A stretch of 64,000 bases of DNA from Platerodrilus igneus (GCA_036346225.1 JARFIW010001177.1:2388501-2452500); one strand, 5' to 3'; counted from the first letter of the stretch, positions 22,126-34,220 are shown. The notes: a model not told the origin generated them from the letters alone. A program made the numbers and translations.

Positions 22126-23525
22126 CTGTGATATGCTTTTATTTCCTTTAAGCCCCACGATTGGTGTCATTTTCATTTGCTGTGATATACTCTTATGATT
22201 GGTGTTGCTATTTTGGGATCTGATCCTATTAATTCGGAATGTTTTATCAATAACGCCTTTACCCTATCTTTCATTTCTTCTGTACATCTTATTTCATCAT
22301 TTATATCCCCCTCTACATCTACTTCTCCTTCAAATTAATTAATATTCAAACAGTCTCTTTCGAATTCACGCTTTCTTCATCATCCCATTTAATATATTCA
22401 CCTTATACATCCATTTCTTTTCCTTCGGCATTTATTTTTAATCCTAACTTATCAATTATATCCATACCAAACATCACATCTATCTTTAATCCCGATACTA
22501 CTATAAATTCCTTTTCAAACTTCATCTTTCCCACTTCACATTCCAGAATTACCATTTTATTCACACTTGCAAATCTTTTGCTATTTGTTTATCGATTTTT
22601 ATCTACATCCTAAGTTTTAATATTTCAAAAACCCCTTCCTATCAAATTTTAATTAATATGCAGATTTTACCTTTTCTAACTTTTACGCTTTCTGGATTGC
22701 TAAATTTTATATTTGTTCGTGCCTCTACGATTTTCGAATTTCTAAACTCCTTTTTATGGTGTTCTCGCCCCAACAATTTTTAAATTTCTAAATTGCTTTT
22801 GTGGTGTTCTCGCCCCTACGATTGTGTCGCTGTTTTTATTTAACGTTAATAAAATTGACATCATTTCGATTGTTGTGGTATCTGCTGTTCTTCACTTTGG
22901 CTTCGTGCTGATTTTCGCCGTTGTATTTCCGTCGGTGTATTATGTAAAATTACGTTTTCTTGAGACCCTATTTCTACCCCTTCATTCCTTAGTGCTTCTT
23001 TAGTTTTCCTTATTCGTACCAAAATTTTCGAAGTCTGATTTTAAATTACCTAATTCTCTATTTACATCATTAAATTCTATCTCGCAATTTCCGTGAACTT
23101 ACTGCATTTTGATGGCCTCTTTGCTTTTGTCCATTTTTTTATTTATGTGTTGACATTTTTAATGAAATTTGTAAATAGTGTGAATGCCAGGTTGTTAATC
23201 TTTACCGATTACGTGTTTATTTTGATAAAACTTGATGTATTTAAAATACTATCTTTATTCGTTTCTTTAAGTTAAAACGTATTATAAGACCTACACATTA
23301 TTACTTTAGCTAAAAATTATCTAATTATTGCAAAATGAGCTCATTTCTTATGCATAAAATTAAATATAATTTATATACAGTGTGCTCGCTATTGATCTTT
23401 TGTAGAATATTCGATTTACTCCTATTTAATGGTAGAATTATTTGTTTTTTTAACGTTAATTATTTATACATTTATCTTACGACCCCTATGACTTAATCTA
23501 TTCTTAAGCTACCTTCTTATTATAG

Positions 23526-23527
<2 letters not shown>
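22124..23527 (-). mobile_element. Unit F: internally deleted Ty3-like element, minus strand
   Basis: In element orientation it begins at 23527 with TGCTATAATAAGAAGG (same LTR type as element C) and has about 400 bp of LTR. Next come a scrap of gag (about 23100-22990, matching 'NDVNRELGNLKS') and a scrap of protease-RT linker (about 22600-22210, matching C residues around 'IFGLDIIDKLGL'). It ends with LTR modules and CACAGCA at 22124. Only the outer ends and two internal scraps remain. Both ends touch TA tracts. Confidence 0.75.

Positions 23528-23564
<37 letters not shown>
23528..23564. repeat. (TA)n tract between units F and G
   Basis: Pure TA repeat; both neighbours have their LTR starts facing it (head to head). 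Confidence 0.97.
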
Positions 23565-23567
<3 letters not shown>

Positions 23568-25218
23568 TGATAAGGGGTTGTTTAAGGGTGTATTTTATAG
23601 CAATGGTCATGTAGTAATCAGAAATCACAATAGGAAGCAGGAAACTGCATTTATTTAGTAGAAAATTGAGTAATTGGGATAGTTTGTAAATAGTAAGCAG
23701 TTAACACCCGGTATATAGAGTTTTAGTAATTCTAAGTAATGCAAACAATGATATTTTTCAGTAGAAGCACGCGTATTTAGAAGTAAGCATAGGTCATGTA
23801 ATTAAACACACATTGAAAAGAATTCTAATCAGTTACAGTAATACGGAGATAAGAGATAAAACTTAAAGAAGCTTTGTGAGTGCGTAGAAACAAGTAACAA
23901 TTTTAAATAGTAAATGTAATTAAAAATGCGTAAAGAAATAAACATACATAAAAATTGAAATTTAAATTGCATCAGGTGTTTTGGTATAATATGGAAACGC
24001 GATTATTTACTCAAAACACCGCATGGTCTGATAACAAAGCATATGTAAGCAAACAACCATTACTAGAAAAGCCAAAAATGTTACATCAGAAAACCACTAT
24101 AAGTGTAGGAAATAGAAAGACCTCATTAGTTAAGATTAGTAAGCCAAACCCACAGACAAAGGGGACATACCCATATATTAACAGCGAGCAATGATAACGG
24201 AGCTCAGTTTTCAACTCAACAAGGCCAAGCTGTGTTAGTCTGAATCAAAGAGTAACGCGTGATAATAATATTTTAATATTTAAAATTGTTTAGTAACAGA
24301 TAGTGCTACGAATATGAAAATTTCTATTGCCGATTAACGGCTCTAAGTGTGATGACAATGTTCTGAGGCTGGTGAGAATAATCCAGAGGGGGACGACAAT
24401 AATTCTAAGTTTGATGACAATAAAAATAAATTTTGACGACAATAATTCGAGGCTGATGATAATTTTGAAATTCCAAAGGGGTGCATAATTCAGTAGATAA
24501 TATTTGAAATGGGTATATAATAATTCTGAATTGGTAGAGAATAATTTTGAATACGATGTTAATGATCCAAGTGGATGGTATAATAATGCATGGAAAATTC
24601 TAATTGATCTTGGTTGATAATGGATGCGTCGATAGTCTTGGTACAATTTTGAGTTGCGAGAAAGAAATAAAAAAGCACTAAATAAACAGACCAGGTTGGA
24701 TCTTTTAGTTTTAAGACATTGTTTTCTATTTGAATTTGAATATTGAATTTGCTTAATTAATATAAACTAGTGTAACAGAGTCAGGAACGAAATTTGCATA
24801 CGTTGAAAGTACGTAATATAATAAAAGGGTTTTGAACGTTCTAGGCTTCTTTGATAAAAAAGAATAGTTTTTGGTGACTTTAGATTGATTGCAAAGCATA
24901 TGATTTTTGAGATAAGACTTACAATATTGATTGATTGAAAAGTGTATTTTAATAATTTTCAAAACCTGTACATAATATTTCTTTTCATTATATGGAATTA
25001 ATTAACTTCATTTTATAATTCAAAACAAAAGCTAGTTGAGGCAAAATAATACAATTAGTGGGAGTTATAAGTAGAAAACGCCATTGATACCGAGTACGGC
25101 GTTATCATCTCAAGCATTTATTGGACGGAACAACGTCGGCGATCAAGAGCTCCAGTTAATTCATAGCATATTTATATGCTGGCCAACGTCGGGGCACGAT
25201 AGTTCCAAGAGTACATAG

Positions 25219-25220
<2 letters not shown>
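23565..25220 (+). repeat. Solo-type LTR unit G (about 1.66 kb)
   Basis: It starts GTGTGATAAGGGGTTG, the family start with the first bases altered, and ends GTACATAGCA. It aligns with A, D and J. A primer-site-like box GGCCAACGTCGGGGC (about 25180-25195) lies just before the end. The 79-codon frame 23955-24194 sits where LTR A has an 83-codon frame; it is not recognisable and is probably incidental. Confidence 0.82.

Positions 25221-25258
<38 letters not shown>
25221..25258. repeat. (TA)n tract at the left end of element H
   Basis: Pure TA repeat between CATAGCA of unit G and TACTCATA of element H. Confidence 0.97.
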
Positions 25259-25260
<2 letters not shown>

Positions 25261-27316
25261 CTCATATTTAGACCAGGGTAGAAAATTAAATAATCACATC
25301 AAATAATTTTAATCACCGTGTATAATGAATATTATTAGATAATACGCGTTATTAAAACCGTGAAGCATAAAAATTTATTAGTTTCATTAAACATAAGAGA
25401 TTTAAATCATGTACAAGACGCTTTATATCAAAAGAAGCAGTATTAAAAAGCTCTGCGTGTAATGTAATTATTCCTAAACAAATGGAAATTACGTGCAAAA
25501 TTTATCTATTTCAAGTAACCGGTATTGAACAAAACGTACAGATAATATCTATAGAAACTTGTAAAAACCCAATAAAATGCAAATCCTAGAAGTGTTAGTT
25601 AGAAGTAGGATGTTTGAACACACCTGCGTATTTTAAAAGGCAATTTCAGTTTAATTTGTTTAGATAAACATGTCGATTCTAAGGATATTGGAAACGGTCA
25701 GATGCTTTAGCACGAAATACAAAACAGGGTTTATTTAAAAAGCTCATTCGGCGAAAATTTTACAGATAATTAATGTTTACAAAGAATCTTGGAGAAACCG
25801 GGGCTTAATATTCACGAGAAGGTGCGATACGGGGTTATTAAACCCAGATAGTCCACATGGACTAAAATATAATCGATAATAAAGAATATCAATTTGCACC
25901 AATACGAACAGGTTAGAAAAGAAAAGAGAAAATGCGTCAAGCAAAGACACATATAGTAAAAGGCGTGATTTAAGCAACGTCACGAGGGTCACAATTGGTT
26001 GAAAATAGGATGCAAATATCAGAGGTAGAAACAACAATTTCTGTACAAAATTAATTAGTTTTTCTCGGACATGTTTGCGTGCCGGGTGAGAATTTCTGAG
26101 ATTTAAATGGGGCGAGTACAAAATTCGTAAAAACCGACGCACAGGCTACGGACTGGGAACATAGAATGAGAAATTCTTAAGAATTGTCTGTTTTGAGGAC
26201 AAAAGCGACGTGCCGGCTATTCGCTATATATACCGGTGGTGATATGAATTTCGGCCTCTTAGACTTTTGACTATTCGATGCGTTAAAAGCTCTTACATCC
26301 GCGACTTGATTGAAGATGTTAAACAGTGCATTTTAGTTTGATAAAATAATTTAAAGTTTGCTCGTATATTTTAGTGATTCAAAATAGTTTGTTATTTACG
26401 TGCTAACATGAATGTACTTCAGTGCACTTAGATACAAGGTAATAAAATTTAGTATCACTGTACCAATTAGCAAAATTTACAACGACAAATGTATACACAA
26501 AAGTAGGCAGTTTTGGCGTATCTTGGTGAAAGAAGTATGAATTTCTTTGTTATTTTTCGAGGGTGTTAATAATTAAATGTTTCAAATACGTGTCTGGATC
26601 CACGAAACAAGGGTCAGATATACACAGAGGAGTTCCGGAAAAGCCCAGAAACAACTTTAAATAAATGGTGATGGAGAAAATTTTAAAAGCGTTGAGAATT
26701 AGAAGCCGTAAATATAATCCTGTTGGAATGGTGTGATTAACTAAAGGGACGATGTACATTGAAGCTACGAGGACAGTAACCTTCAGGTAAATTATACTAT
26801 TTTGTTTGACATTTTTGTGTGTGTTGAATAACTTTATAATTGATTTACTTTAAATGGACATTAGTGAAATTGTACTAACCATAAAATTTTAATTTTAAGA
26901 TGAAATTTGCTTGTTTAAGTAGAAAGGGGTATTTAGTATTGATGTTCTGAATTATGATGAAACTTTGGGTATGTCTTTGAGCTCAATTAGACGAACCTGG
27001 TTAATTAACGTAAAGGGGTGGTAGATGCTCCTTTATACTCAGACTCCGGTCTGCTTATATTGTTATATTAATTAGTAGGCATCCAACAAGGACTTTAATT
27101 CTGGATGCACGTTAAAATGATAATAAAATTAATCTTGAAATTCTTTTTAAAACTGAATTTTATGCTGAAATTTAATTTGAAAATTTAATGTATTCTGAAT
27201 ATTGATGTAAATAGAGTTAACGTTGATGTTTGTGGTAGGAATGTGTTTGTTTTTTTTATGGATGAGGAGGTTTATAAAATTAGGTGAGCAGCTGAAGCGA
27301 AACCAGGATCACAGCA
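25259..27316 (+). repeat. 5' LTR of element H (2058 bp)
   Basis: It starts TACTCATATTTAGACC and ends GGATCACAGCA. It is near-identical to 32177-34188 and closely similar to the solo LTR at 55124-57193. It carries a TATA box at 26225-26232. It contains the stretch 'aagacacatatagtaaaagg' that is deleted from the 3' LTR. Confidence 0.92.
26225..26232 (+). promoter_or_regulatory. TATA box in the LTR of element H
   Basis: TATATATA sits about 970 bp into the LTR, in a G/C-richer context (CGCTATATATACCGG), about 30 bp upstream of a 'tcttaga' that could be the start site. The same block is kept in the 3' LTR (33100-33107) and in solo LTR L (56082-56089). That conservation supports it as the element promoter. 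Confidence 0.6.
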
Positions 27317-27321
27317 GTTTA

Positions 27322-27341
27322 TGGCGACCACAACGTGAGGG
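27322..27341 (+). promoter_or_regulatory. Primer binding site of element H
   Basis: TGGCGACCACAACGTGAGGG lies five bases after the CACAGCA end of the 5' LTR. It resembles the canonical tRNA-Lys primer site TGGCGCCCAACGTGGGGC with small changes. Minus-strand DNA synthesis would start here. Confidence 0.8.
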
Positions 27342-27732
27342 CTCGAGTTCCAAATAAAATTTTTGTTATTTTATTCCAGGAGACTGGCGATCTGAGAGAG
27401 AGAGTTTCTGTTTGTGGATAAATTTAAGAGTATTTTAGAGTGTGTGAGAGTGATTTGAACGTATGCAGAGAAAGGAGTGGTTAAGGAGTCAAGGAGTGGA
27501 AATTGGAAGTGACGATAGTGCATTGTGTGAAAAAAATTCGAAAATGGAAGAAGCTGGAGGCAGTAGAGATCAGTCGAGGACGGAATCAGGGGATCAAGGA
27601 AACGAGATTATCATGAGAATGCTAGAGGAAATGAGATCGAGTAGGGAAGAAGCTAATAGGAAGTTTGAGGAGATTAGAGAAATGAGTGCTGAATCGAATA
27701 GGAAAGTTGACCGAATGAATGAGACATTAACA

Positions 27733-29414
27733 TTATAATTTGAATTAGGGCCGCTATATTGCAGCACGTCTAATGCTCCACCCGGAGGTACTACATTGGG
27801 TTTAAACGCGAAAAATAGTCGTGCTCCTAATTTATTCTTACTTCATAATTGATTCACCCTAAATAAAAACTAAATAAAAATCTAACAAACCTAAAAATCT
27901 AACAAACCTAACAAACTCTAACAATCTAACAAACCTAAAAATCTGACAAAACTGGAACAAAACAAAACAAAAACTAAAAACAGGGTTGTAAATAATGGTA
28001 TCTAGCGCTGACTTTCGTTACCCGATCAACAAGCAAAAATGAGAGGCGGGAGGGATCCAATACCGGATAGCAGACGCCGGTTCTGCTTACCAGTGCGACC
28101 TGAAGGGTCGTCTTAAAACTATCAAATCTAGCTAACTAATTTAAATCCATCCTAGCTTTCCTATCGTTCCTAACTGATTTACATTATGATTACAATCTTC
28201 GCAATTCTGCTCGTCCTTCCCAAATATATACTGCAACCAAAATGGCGACAAAACGTCAAACAAAACAAATAAGCCACATAATACATGCTATATATAAATA
28301 AATATAAAGTGTAAATATAAAATATAAATAAATATAATTATGTAAATATATAAATAAATGTTTAATAAGCGTTAAGCATATAGCAGTGCACAAAATAGCG
28401 AAAGCATCACCCATTTATCAGGTGCACCAAAAAGCATTATGTCGTGCGCTTTACACCAAACGTGCTTCTTAAATTATTTCAAAAACTACTAATTAATGTA
28501 AATCAATGCTTGTGCGAGTACAGCCGCCACAATTTAAGTCTTACCTCGATAATAAAATTCTCCAGCATCCGAAGATCTGGTCGTCTGTAACTTACTTCTA
28601 AAGGTGGGACGGGTGCACCACTGCTAAAGTCCTGGTGGGTATGCACTAAATGTTTTGGGGATCACAATCACTATCACTATCACTTCACTTTCAAGTCCTG
28701 GGGGGATGCGCGGTTGCACTCTGTTTTATTATCCTTGTTTACTTTATTGATTTAATTTAATGAGGGTTTATGATTTATTTGTTATTGTTTATTTGGTATT
28801 ATTTATTCCCGATTTTCCGCACATAATTATGAAGATAGGCAGTGATTGTATTAATGGAGTGGGGTTTCTCGTGCATATTGGACATTTTGGTATAATTATC
28901 TTTTTTTTTTTTTTTTTTTAAATATTAGGTTTTGGTTATGCTCGTATCCTTACTCACGCCAAGTCAATCTAAAATTTTCAATCCTTCCACCAACCCCACC
29001 GAATTTTTACACGCGGTCGTCATTGATTGTCTAATCTCGCGACCCTTCCCGCGAATTCTTTTAAGGCTGTCCAGAACGCCTTCTGGTTAACCACTTCCCC
29101 GACTTCCTCTAGGCTCTTTGGCCATGCCAGACCTAGGATAGCTAGTTTGCTATCAGCCAACCCTCGATTTCCCGCCTCAAGCGGGCAGTCGAAGAGCACG
29201 TGCTCTGCGCTTTCCGCGCCCTCACCGCATTCGCAGCGGTCGCTATTGGTTAGACCGAACCTTTGTAAATACGCCTTCAGGGCGCCGTGCCCTGTTATCA
29301 ACTGCACCATTTTGTGATCGAGCTTAACCTCGATCTTACCTCTGGCTTCTATGCTCGGTATGAATTTGTGGGTCAACCTGCCCGTGGCAGCGTTGTTCCA
29401 CCTCTCTTCCCATT
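27733..29414 (-). mobile_element. 5'-truncated LINE insertion in element H gag, 14-bp target duplication
   Basis: The 14 bases ATGAGACATTAACA occur at 27719-27732 and again at 29415-29428, exactly flanking the insert. Read on the minus strand the insert begins inside a LINE ORF2 C-terminal region (29414-29020), then has a short 3' UTR and a 19-base poly(A) (T run at 28901-28919), followed by 1.17 kb of further sequence before the second duplication. Truncation at the 5' end and target duplication are standard for LINE insertion; the internal poly(A) is not. Confidence 0.85.
29020..29376 (-). pseudogene. LINE ORF2 C-terminal fragment
   Basis: The 118-codon frame reads 'VQLITGHGALKAYLQRFG' followed by a Cys-x-Cys...His...Cys cluster ('CECGEGAESAEHVLFDCP'). 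This is the zinc-knuckle-like end that follows RT/RNase H in R1-, I- and Jockey-type LINE proteins. The upstream RT is missing because the copy is 5'-truncated. The remaining residues ('FWTALKEFAGRVARL') complete the C terminus before the stop at about 29017. The clade cannot be fixed from this piece. Confidence 0.8.
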
Positions 29415-30535
29415 ATGAGACATTAACAGGAGTTACGGAAACCCTAAGTGAGAAAATAGATGAGACGAATAAAGAAGTTTCAGAATTTAAAAATAGTCTT
29501 ACCGTAAAGATGGGGGAAGTTGAAAATAGGGTTGATAAAAGTGAGCGTGACATTACAGGTCTTCGACAGGAAATGGGACATTTAAGGTCCGAAGTACGCA
29601 TGTTCTGTGAAGAAGAGATTAATGTAAAAATGACTGAAGTGACAGACTCATGTAGGGATCAGTTAGGCAGGGTAGAACGCGAAGTTAGTAGTATTAAATA
29701 CAACATGTCAAATTTAACGGGGGATGGTCCCAGATTTTCTACAGGTGGAGTATCATTGGACCAACACATGAAATTTTATGGCGATAACAGGGTAAATCCA
29801 CAAATTTTTATTAATAGTGTAAGAAATCTAGTGGGAAATTTATTTGACGAACAGACTAAACTAAATACGATAAAGGCTTTATTAAAGGACAACGCGGAAG
29901 CGTGGTACAATTTAGTAGGACAGGACATAGACACGTATCAGGACTTTGAAAACAAATTTCTAAAGCACTACTGGGTGACCACAGACAAGATCAGGTACGA
30001 GACGACTTAATCACAGGGAAATTTAAGGAGAATTTTCAGGAAGTAGGAGCAATATGCTATACGCAAGTATAGCATAGAAACAACTGAACCCACCACCGAC
30101 GGACCGACAAATTATTAAGTATTTATCACGACACTTCGAGGTAGACATAAGACAGCACGTAGCACTACAGAACATAGTGGACAGAGAAATGTTTTGGAAT
30201 ACCTGCAGAGGTACGACGACGTAAGTAGTGGACGACCTCGGGAAAATAGGGAAAGACAGATCAACACAGTTAGGTTTGACAATAGAAGGGACAACTACGC
30301 TAGACGGGGGAATAGTTACGGATACCAGCGACAGAATTGGGAACAGCGACGACCATATGTTAGGAGTAATAGTTTAGGAAGGGACCTGCACAGAGACCGG
30401 GACCTACCAGAATGAATAGTTCACCAGACATGAGCGGGACTGCTAATACAGACACGGAACGAGTGGAAACGCCTAGGACGTACGCTGAGGTGACGGCTAG
30501 ACCAGGACCGAGTAGGGAAAACAGACCTGGACAGG

Positions 30536-31049
30536 ATTTTTAGAACGCGACAGACCACTAGATTTCAGTGTAAATGTATATGAACATCCACGTGAATTTT
30601 TCAAAATTGAGGAGGAAGTAGAGCCAGAAACTGAGGAAAAATTATGTTTGCCAATTATTAATTTAGAAATTTTGAGAATAATGTAGAAGTATTACTTGAT
30701 ACAGGGGCAGAGGCGAGTTTAATATCGGAGGAATTCGTCAGCAAAATTAGGGATAAGGTTTGTGATAGAATTATGCCTATAAAGCGTAGCCATTTAGTAG
30801 CTCCAAATAAAAAGAAGTTTGCTGTAGTAAATAGTGTTGTGGTGCTTAGGATAGATATAGGAGGTTTAAGCTGTGAACAGGAGTTTGTAATTGTACCTGG
30901 ACTGAAGTTTCAGAGCATTTTAGGTGTTGACTGTATGATGAAGTTAGGGGTTTTGATAGATATGGAAAGGAAGGTAATAAGGATTAATGATAGGGTAGTG
31001 CCATGGAAGGGCAGTTATGAAGTCACAGAGGATGACACAGGGGTTTAGT
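30536..31049 (+). pseudogene. pol: Element H aspartic protease region
   Basis: The protease active site Asp-Thr-Gly is at about 30700-30708 ('LLDTGAEASLISEEF'), in frame with the open stretch 30773-31048. That stretch has the flap-like region and the second hallmark 'SILGVDCMMKLGV'. Upstream, stops near 30541-30660 separate it from gag. The catalytic triplet is intact, unlike in element A. The stop at 31046-31048 and an overlapping second frame at 31017 mark a further frameshift. Confidence 0.8.
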
Positions 31050-31586
31050 ATTAATGTAGTAGAGGTAGAGGATGATGAAGGTAAACAGATCAACACAATA
31101 AGATGTCCAGAGGATAGGATAGTAGAGGTTCAAGCTTTAGTACAAAAACATGCAGAATTAGTGGGGGTAGAAGCAACAGCAGCATATCGGGAGCAGGTGA
31201 AGGCAGAATTATTTTTGATGAGGTTAAGTGGCAAGTTTATTTTTAGTAAAGTAGATTTAAGGAATTCATTCTGGTGGATTCCATTACACAAGAATTCTAG
31301 AAGGTACATAGGATTTTCCATAGAGGGAAAAATCGATAATTGTAAAGTAGTATCGTTTGGTTTGTCGGCAGAAAGGGACACAATGATAAATGAGAAACAG
31401 GCAAGTGTAGGGACTGAAGAAGAAGTAATATTTAAGAGTAAGGATAATAGGGATGATAAGTTTATTGTATGTGAGATAAAAGGGATGTTAAGTATAGATA
31501 TAGAAGGGGGAGAGATAGGGATGAAGAGTATTAGGATGGTAAGAAGAAAGACGTGGAGGGTCAAAAAGAGAGTTAGATTTAAATAA
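31017..31586 (+). pseudogene. pol: Element H partial reverse transcriptase with open tail
   Basis: The 189-codon frame has the linker 'IRCPEDRIVEVQALV' shared with A and C. Most of the RT fingers are deleted, then comes motif A with an intact Asp ('FSKVDLRNSFWWIPL') and 'SRRYIGFSIEGK', ending in 'VVSFGL'. From there about 80 residues are Lys/Glu/Ile-rich and unlike RT. The YxDD box, RNase H and integrase are absent. RT likeness stops at the same conserved PFGL position as in element C. Confidence 0.8.
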
Positions 31587-32176
31587 CTTGATGAACAAAG
31601 GATAGAGATAGGTGAATTTTAGTATAGATATAGGAATAAGAATAGAATAGAGAGTAGAGATAGGTGTATATAGAAAAGTAGAAGTAAGTGTTGATAGAAA
31701 ATAAAGCTAGGTATAGGATAAATATGGGAGATAATTAGGAATAGGTTAGGATGAGAATAAAGAGTAAATGTAGGAAGAAAATAAGATAGGTTAAGTATAG
31801 ATATTTCATATAAGATTAGTGGAGAGTTAGGAATAGAGTAAGAGTAGGATAGGTATATAGGATTAGGTAGGGGGAAGTGAAGGATAGTGAAGATTAGTTA
31901 AAAGTTAGGAATAGGATAGGTATATAGGATGTATATAGGATTAGATGGATAAGTAGGATGAAGTTAGTTTATAAAATTAGGTGAGAGTTAGGAATACGAT
32001 AGGGATATAGGATAGGTGTAAATATTTTTTTTTTAATTGGAGACAAAGTAGGTAAGTTAGATAGATAAGGATAGAGAGAGATAGGCAATTTTTTTGTAAG
32101 TTTTTTTGTGACAGTCTAAATGCTTAATATTTGCATTCAAATAAGTGGGATTATTTGTATTCAAATAGGGGGAAAA
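31587..32176 (+). other. Cytosine-poor 3' segment and polypurine tract of element H
   Basis: About 580 bases with very little C, built of degenerate 'ataggtatagg' words. It ends with AAATAGGGGGAAAA at 32163-32176, directly before the LTR start TACTCATA. A (T)9 run lies near 32026. Confidence 0.8.
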
Positions 32177-34186
32177 TACTCATATTTAGACCAGGGTAGA
32201 AAATTAAATAATCACATCAAATAATTTTAATCACCGTGTATAATGAATATTATTAGATAATACGCGTTATTAAAACCGTGAAGCATAAAAATTTATTAGT
32301 TTCATTAAACATAAGAGATTTAAATCATGTACAAGACGCTTTATATCAAAAGAAGCAGTATTAAAAAGCTCTGCGTGTAATGTAATTATTCCTAAACAAA
32401 TGGAAATTACGTGCAAAATTTATCTTAATTAACTCTATTTCAAGTAACCGGTATTGAACAAAACGTACAGATAATATCTATAGAAACTTGTAAAAACCCA
32501 ATAAAATGCAAATCCTAGAAGTGTTAGTTAGAAGTAGGATGTTTGAACACACCTGCGTATTTTAAAAGGCAATTTCAGTTTAATTTGTTTAGATAAACAT
32601 GTCGATTCTAAGGATATTGGAAACGGTCAGATGCTTTAGCACGAAATACAAAACAGGGTTTATTTAAAAAGCTCATTTGCGAAAATTTGGCAGATAATTA
32701 ATGTTTACAAAGAATCTTGGAGAAACCGGGGCTTAATATTCACGAGAAGGTGCGATACGGGGTTATTAAACCCAGATAGTCCACATGGACTAAAATATAA
32801 TCGAAAATAAAGAATATCAATTTGCACCAATACGAACAGGTTAGAAAAGCAACGTCACGAGGGTCACAATTGGTTGAAAATAGGATGCAAATATCAGAGG
32901 TAGAAACAACAATTTCTGTACAAAATTAATTAGTTTTTCTCGGACATGTTTGCGTGCCGGGTGAGAATTTCTGAGATTTAAATGGGGCGAGTACAAAATT
33001 CGTAAAAACCGACGCACAGGCTACGGACTGGGAACATAGAATGAGAAATTCTTAAGAATTGTCTGTTTTGAGGACAAAAGCGACGTGCCGGCTATTCGCT
33101 ATATATACCGGTGGTGATATGAATTTCGGCCTCTTAGACTTTTGACTATTCGATGCGTTAAAAGCTCTTACATCCGCGACTTGATTGAAGATGTTAAACA
33201 GTGCATTTTAGTTTGATAAAATAATTTAAAGTTTGCTCGTATATTTTAGTGAATCAAAATAGTTTGTTATTTACTTGCTAACATGAATGTACTTCAGTGC
33301 ACTTAGATACAAGGTAATAAAATTTAGTATCACTGTACCAATTAGCAAAATTTACAACGACAAATGTATACACAAAAGTAGGCAGTTTTGGCGTATCTTG
33401 GTGAAAGAAGTATGAATTTCTTTGTTATTTTTCGGGGGTGTTAATAATTAAATGTTTCAAATACGTGTCTGGATCCACGAAACAAGGGTCAGATATACAC
33501 AGAGAGTTCCGGAAAAGCCCAGAAACAACTTTAAATAAATGGTGATAGAAAATTTTAAAAGCGTTGAGAATTAGAAGCCGTAAATATAATCCTGTTGGAA
33601 TGGTGTGATTAACTAAAGGGACGATGTACATTGAAGCTACGAGGACAGTAACCTTCAGGTAAATTATACTATTTTGTTTGACATTTTTGTGTGTGTTGAA
33701 TAACTTTATAATTGATTTACTTTAAATGGACATTAGTGAAATTGTACTAACCATAAAATTTTAATTTTAAGATGAAATTTGCTTGTTTAAGTAGAAAGGG
33801 GTATTTAGTATTGATGTTCTGAATTATGATGAAACTTTGGGTATGTCTTTGAGCTTAATTAGACGAACCTGGTTAATTAACGTAAAGGGGTGGTAGATGC
33901 TTCCTTTATACTCAGACTCCGGTCTGCTTATATTGTTATATTAATTAGTAGGCATCCAACAAGGACTTTAATTCTGGATGCACGTTAAAATGATAATAAA
34001 ATTAATCTTGAAATTCTTTTTAAAACTGAATTTTATGCTGAAATTTAATTTGAAAATTTAATGTATTCTGAATATTGATGTAAATAGAGTTAACGTTGAT
34101 GTTTGTGGTAGGAATGTGTTTTTTTTTTTATGGATGAGGAGGTTTATAAAATTAGGTGAGCAGCTGAAGCGAAACCAGGATCACAG

Positions 34187-34188
<2 letters not shown>
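32177..34188 (+). repeat. 3' LTR of element H (2012 bp)
   Basis: Near-identical to 25259-27316. Main differences are 11 extra bases near 32426 and a 53-base deletion near 32850. It ends GGATCACAGCA against a (TA)n tract, without the primer site that follows the 5' copy. Confidence 0.92.

Positions 34189-34219
<31 letters not shown>
34189..34219. repeat. (TA)n tract at the right end of element H
   Basis: Pure TA repeat between CACAGCA of H and the start of unit I. Confidence 0.97.

Positions 34220-34220
<1 letters not shown>

Larger units (their letters stand above)
27463..30415 (+). pseudogene. gag: Element H gag, split by a LINE and frameshifted
   Basis: Gag starts at the Met at 27463, about 120 bp after the primer site, with a Glu/Arg/Ser-rich coiled-coil-like stretch. 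It is interrupted at 27732 and resumes at 29429 (with the same frame after removal of the insertion and one target copy). It continues as a long coiled coil and the capsid-like block 'MKFYGDNRVNPQIFINSV' and 'EAWYNLVGQDIDTYQDFENK', ending at a frameshift near 29,990. Further pieces follow: the 'YLQRYDDV' block and the Arg/Asn-rich basic tail at 30194-30415, with no zinc knuckle. The early part is intact enough to show the insertion was recent relative to the gag decay. Confidence 0.85.
25259..34188 (+). mobile_element. Ty3/gypsy-like element H, full length in structure, carrying a LINE insertion
   Basis: Two LTRs (25259-27316 and 32177-34188) flank a primer site (27322), gag, protease, a partial RT, a cytosine-poor segment and a polypurine tract (32163-32176). 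The LTRs are nearly identical apart from two indels (about 11 bp and about 53 bp) and scattered substitutions. Both outer ends abut (TA)n tracts. A 1.7-kb LINE copy interrupts gag. Gag carries further frameshifts after 29,990, and pol ends inside RT. It is the reference copy for the family's structure. Confidence 0.9.

Noticed and set aside
25777..26759. Minus-strand frames of 69-121 codons in the H LTR
   Set aside because: They are antisense to the LTR and are broken by indels in the second LTR copy, so they are not maintained as genes.
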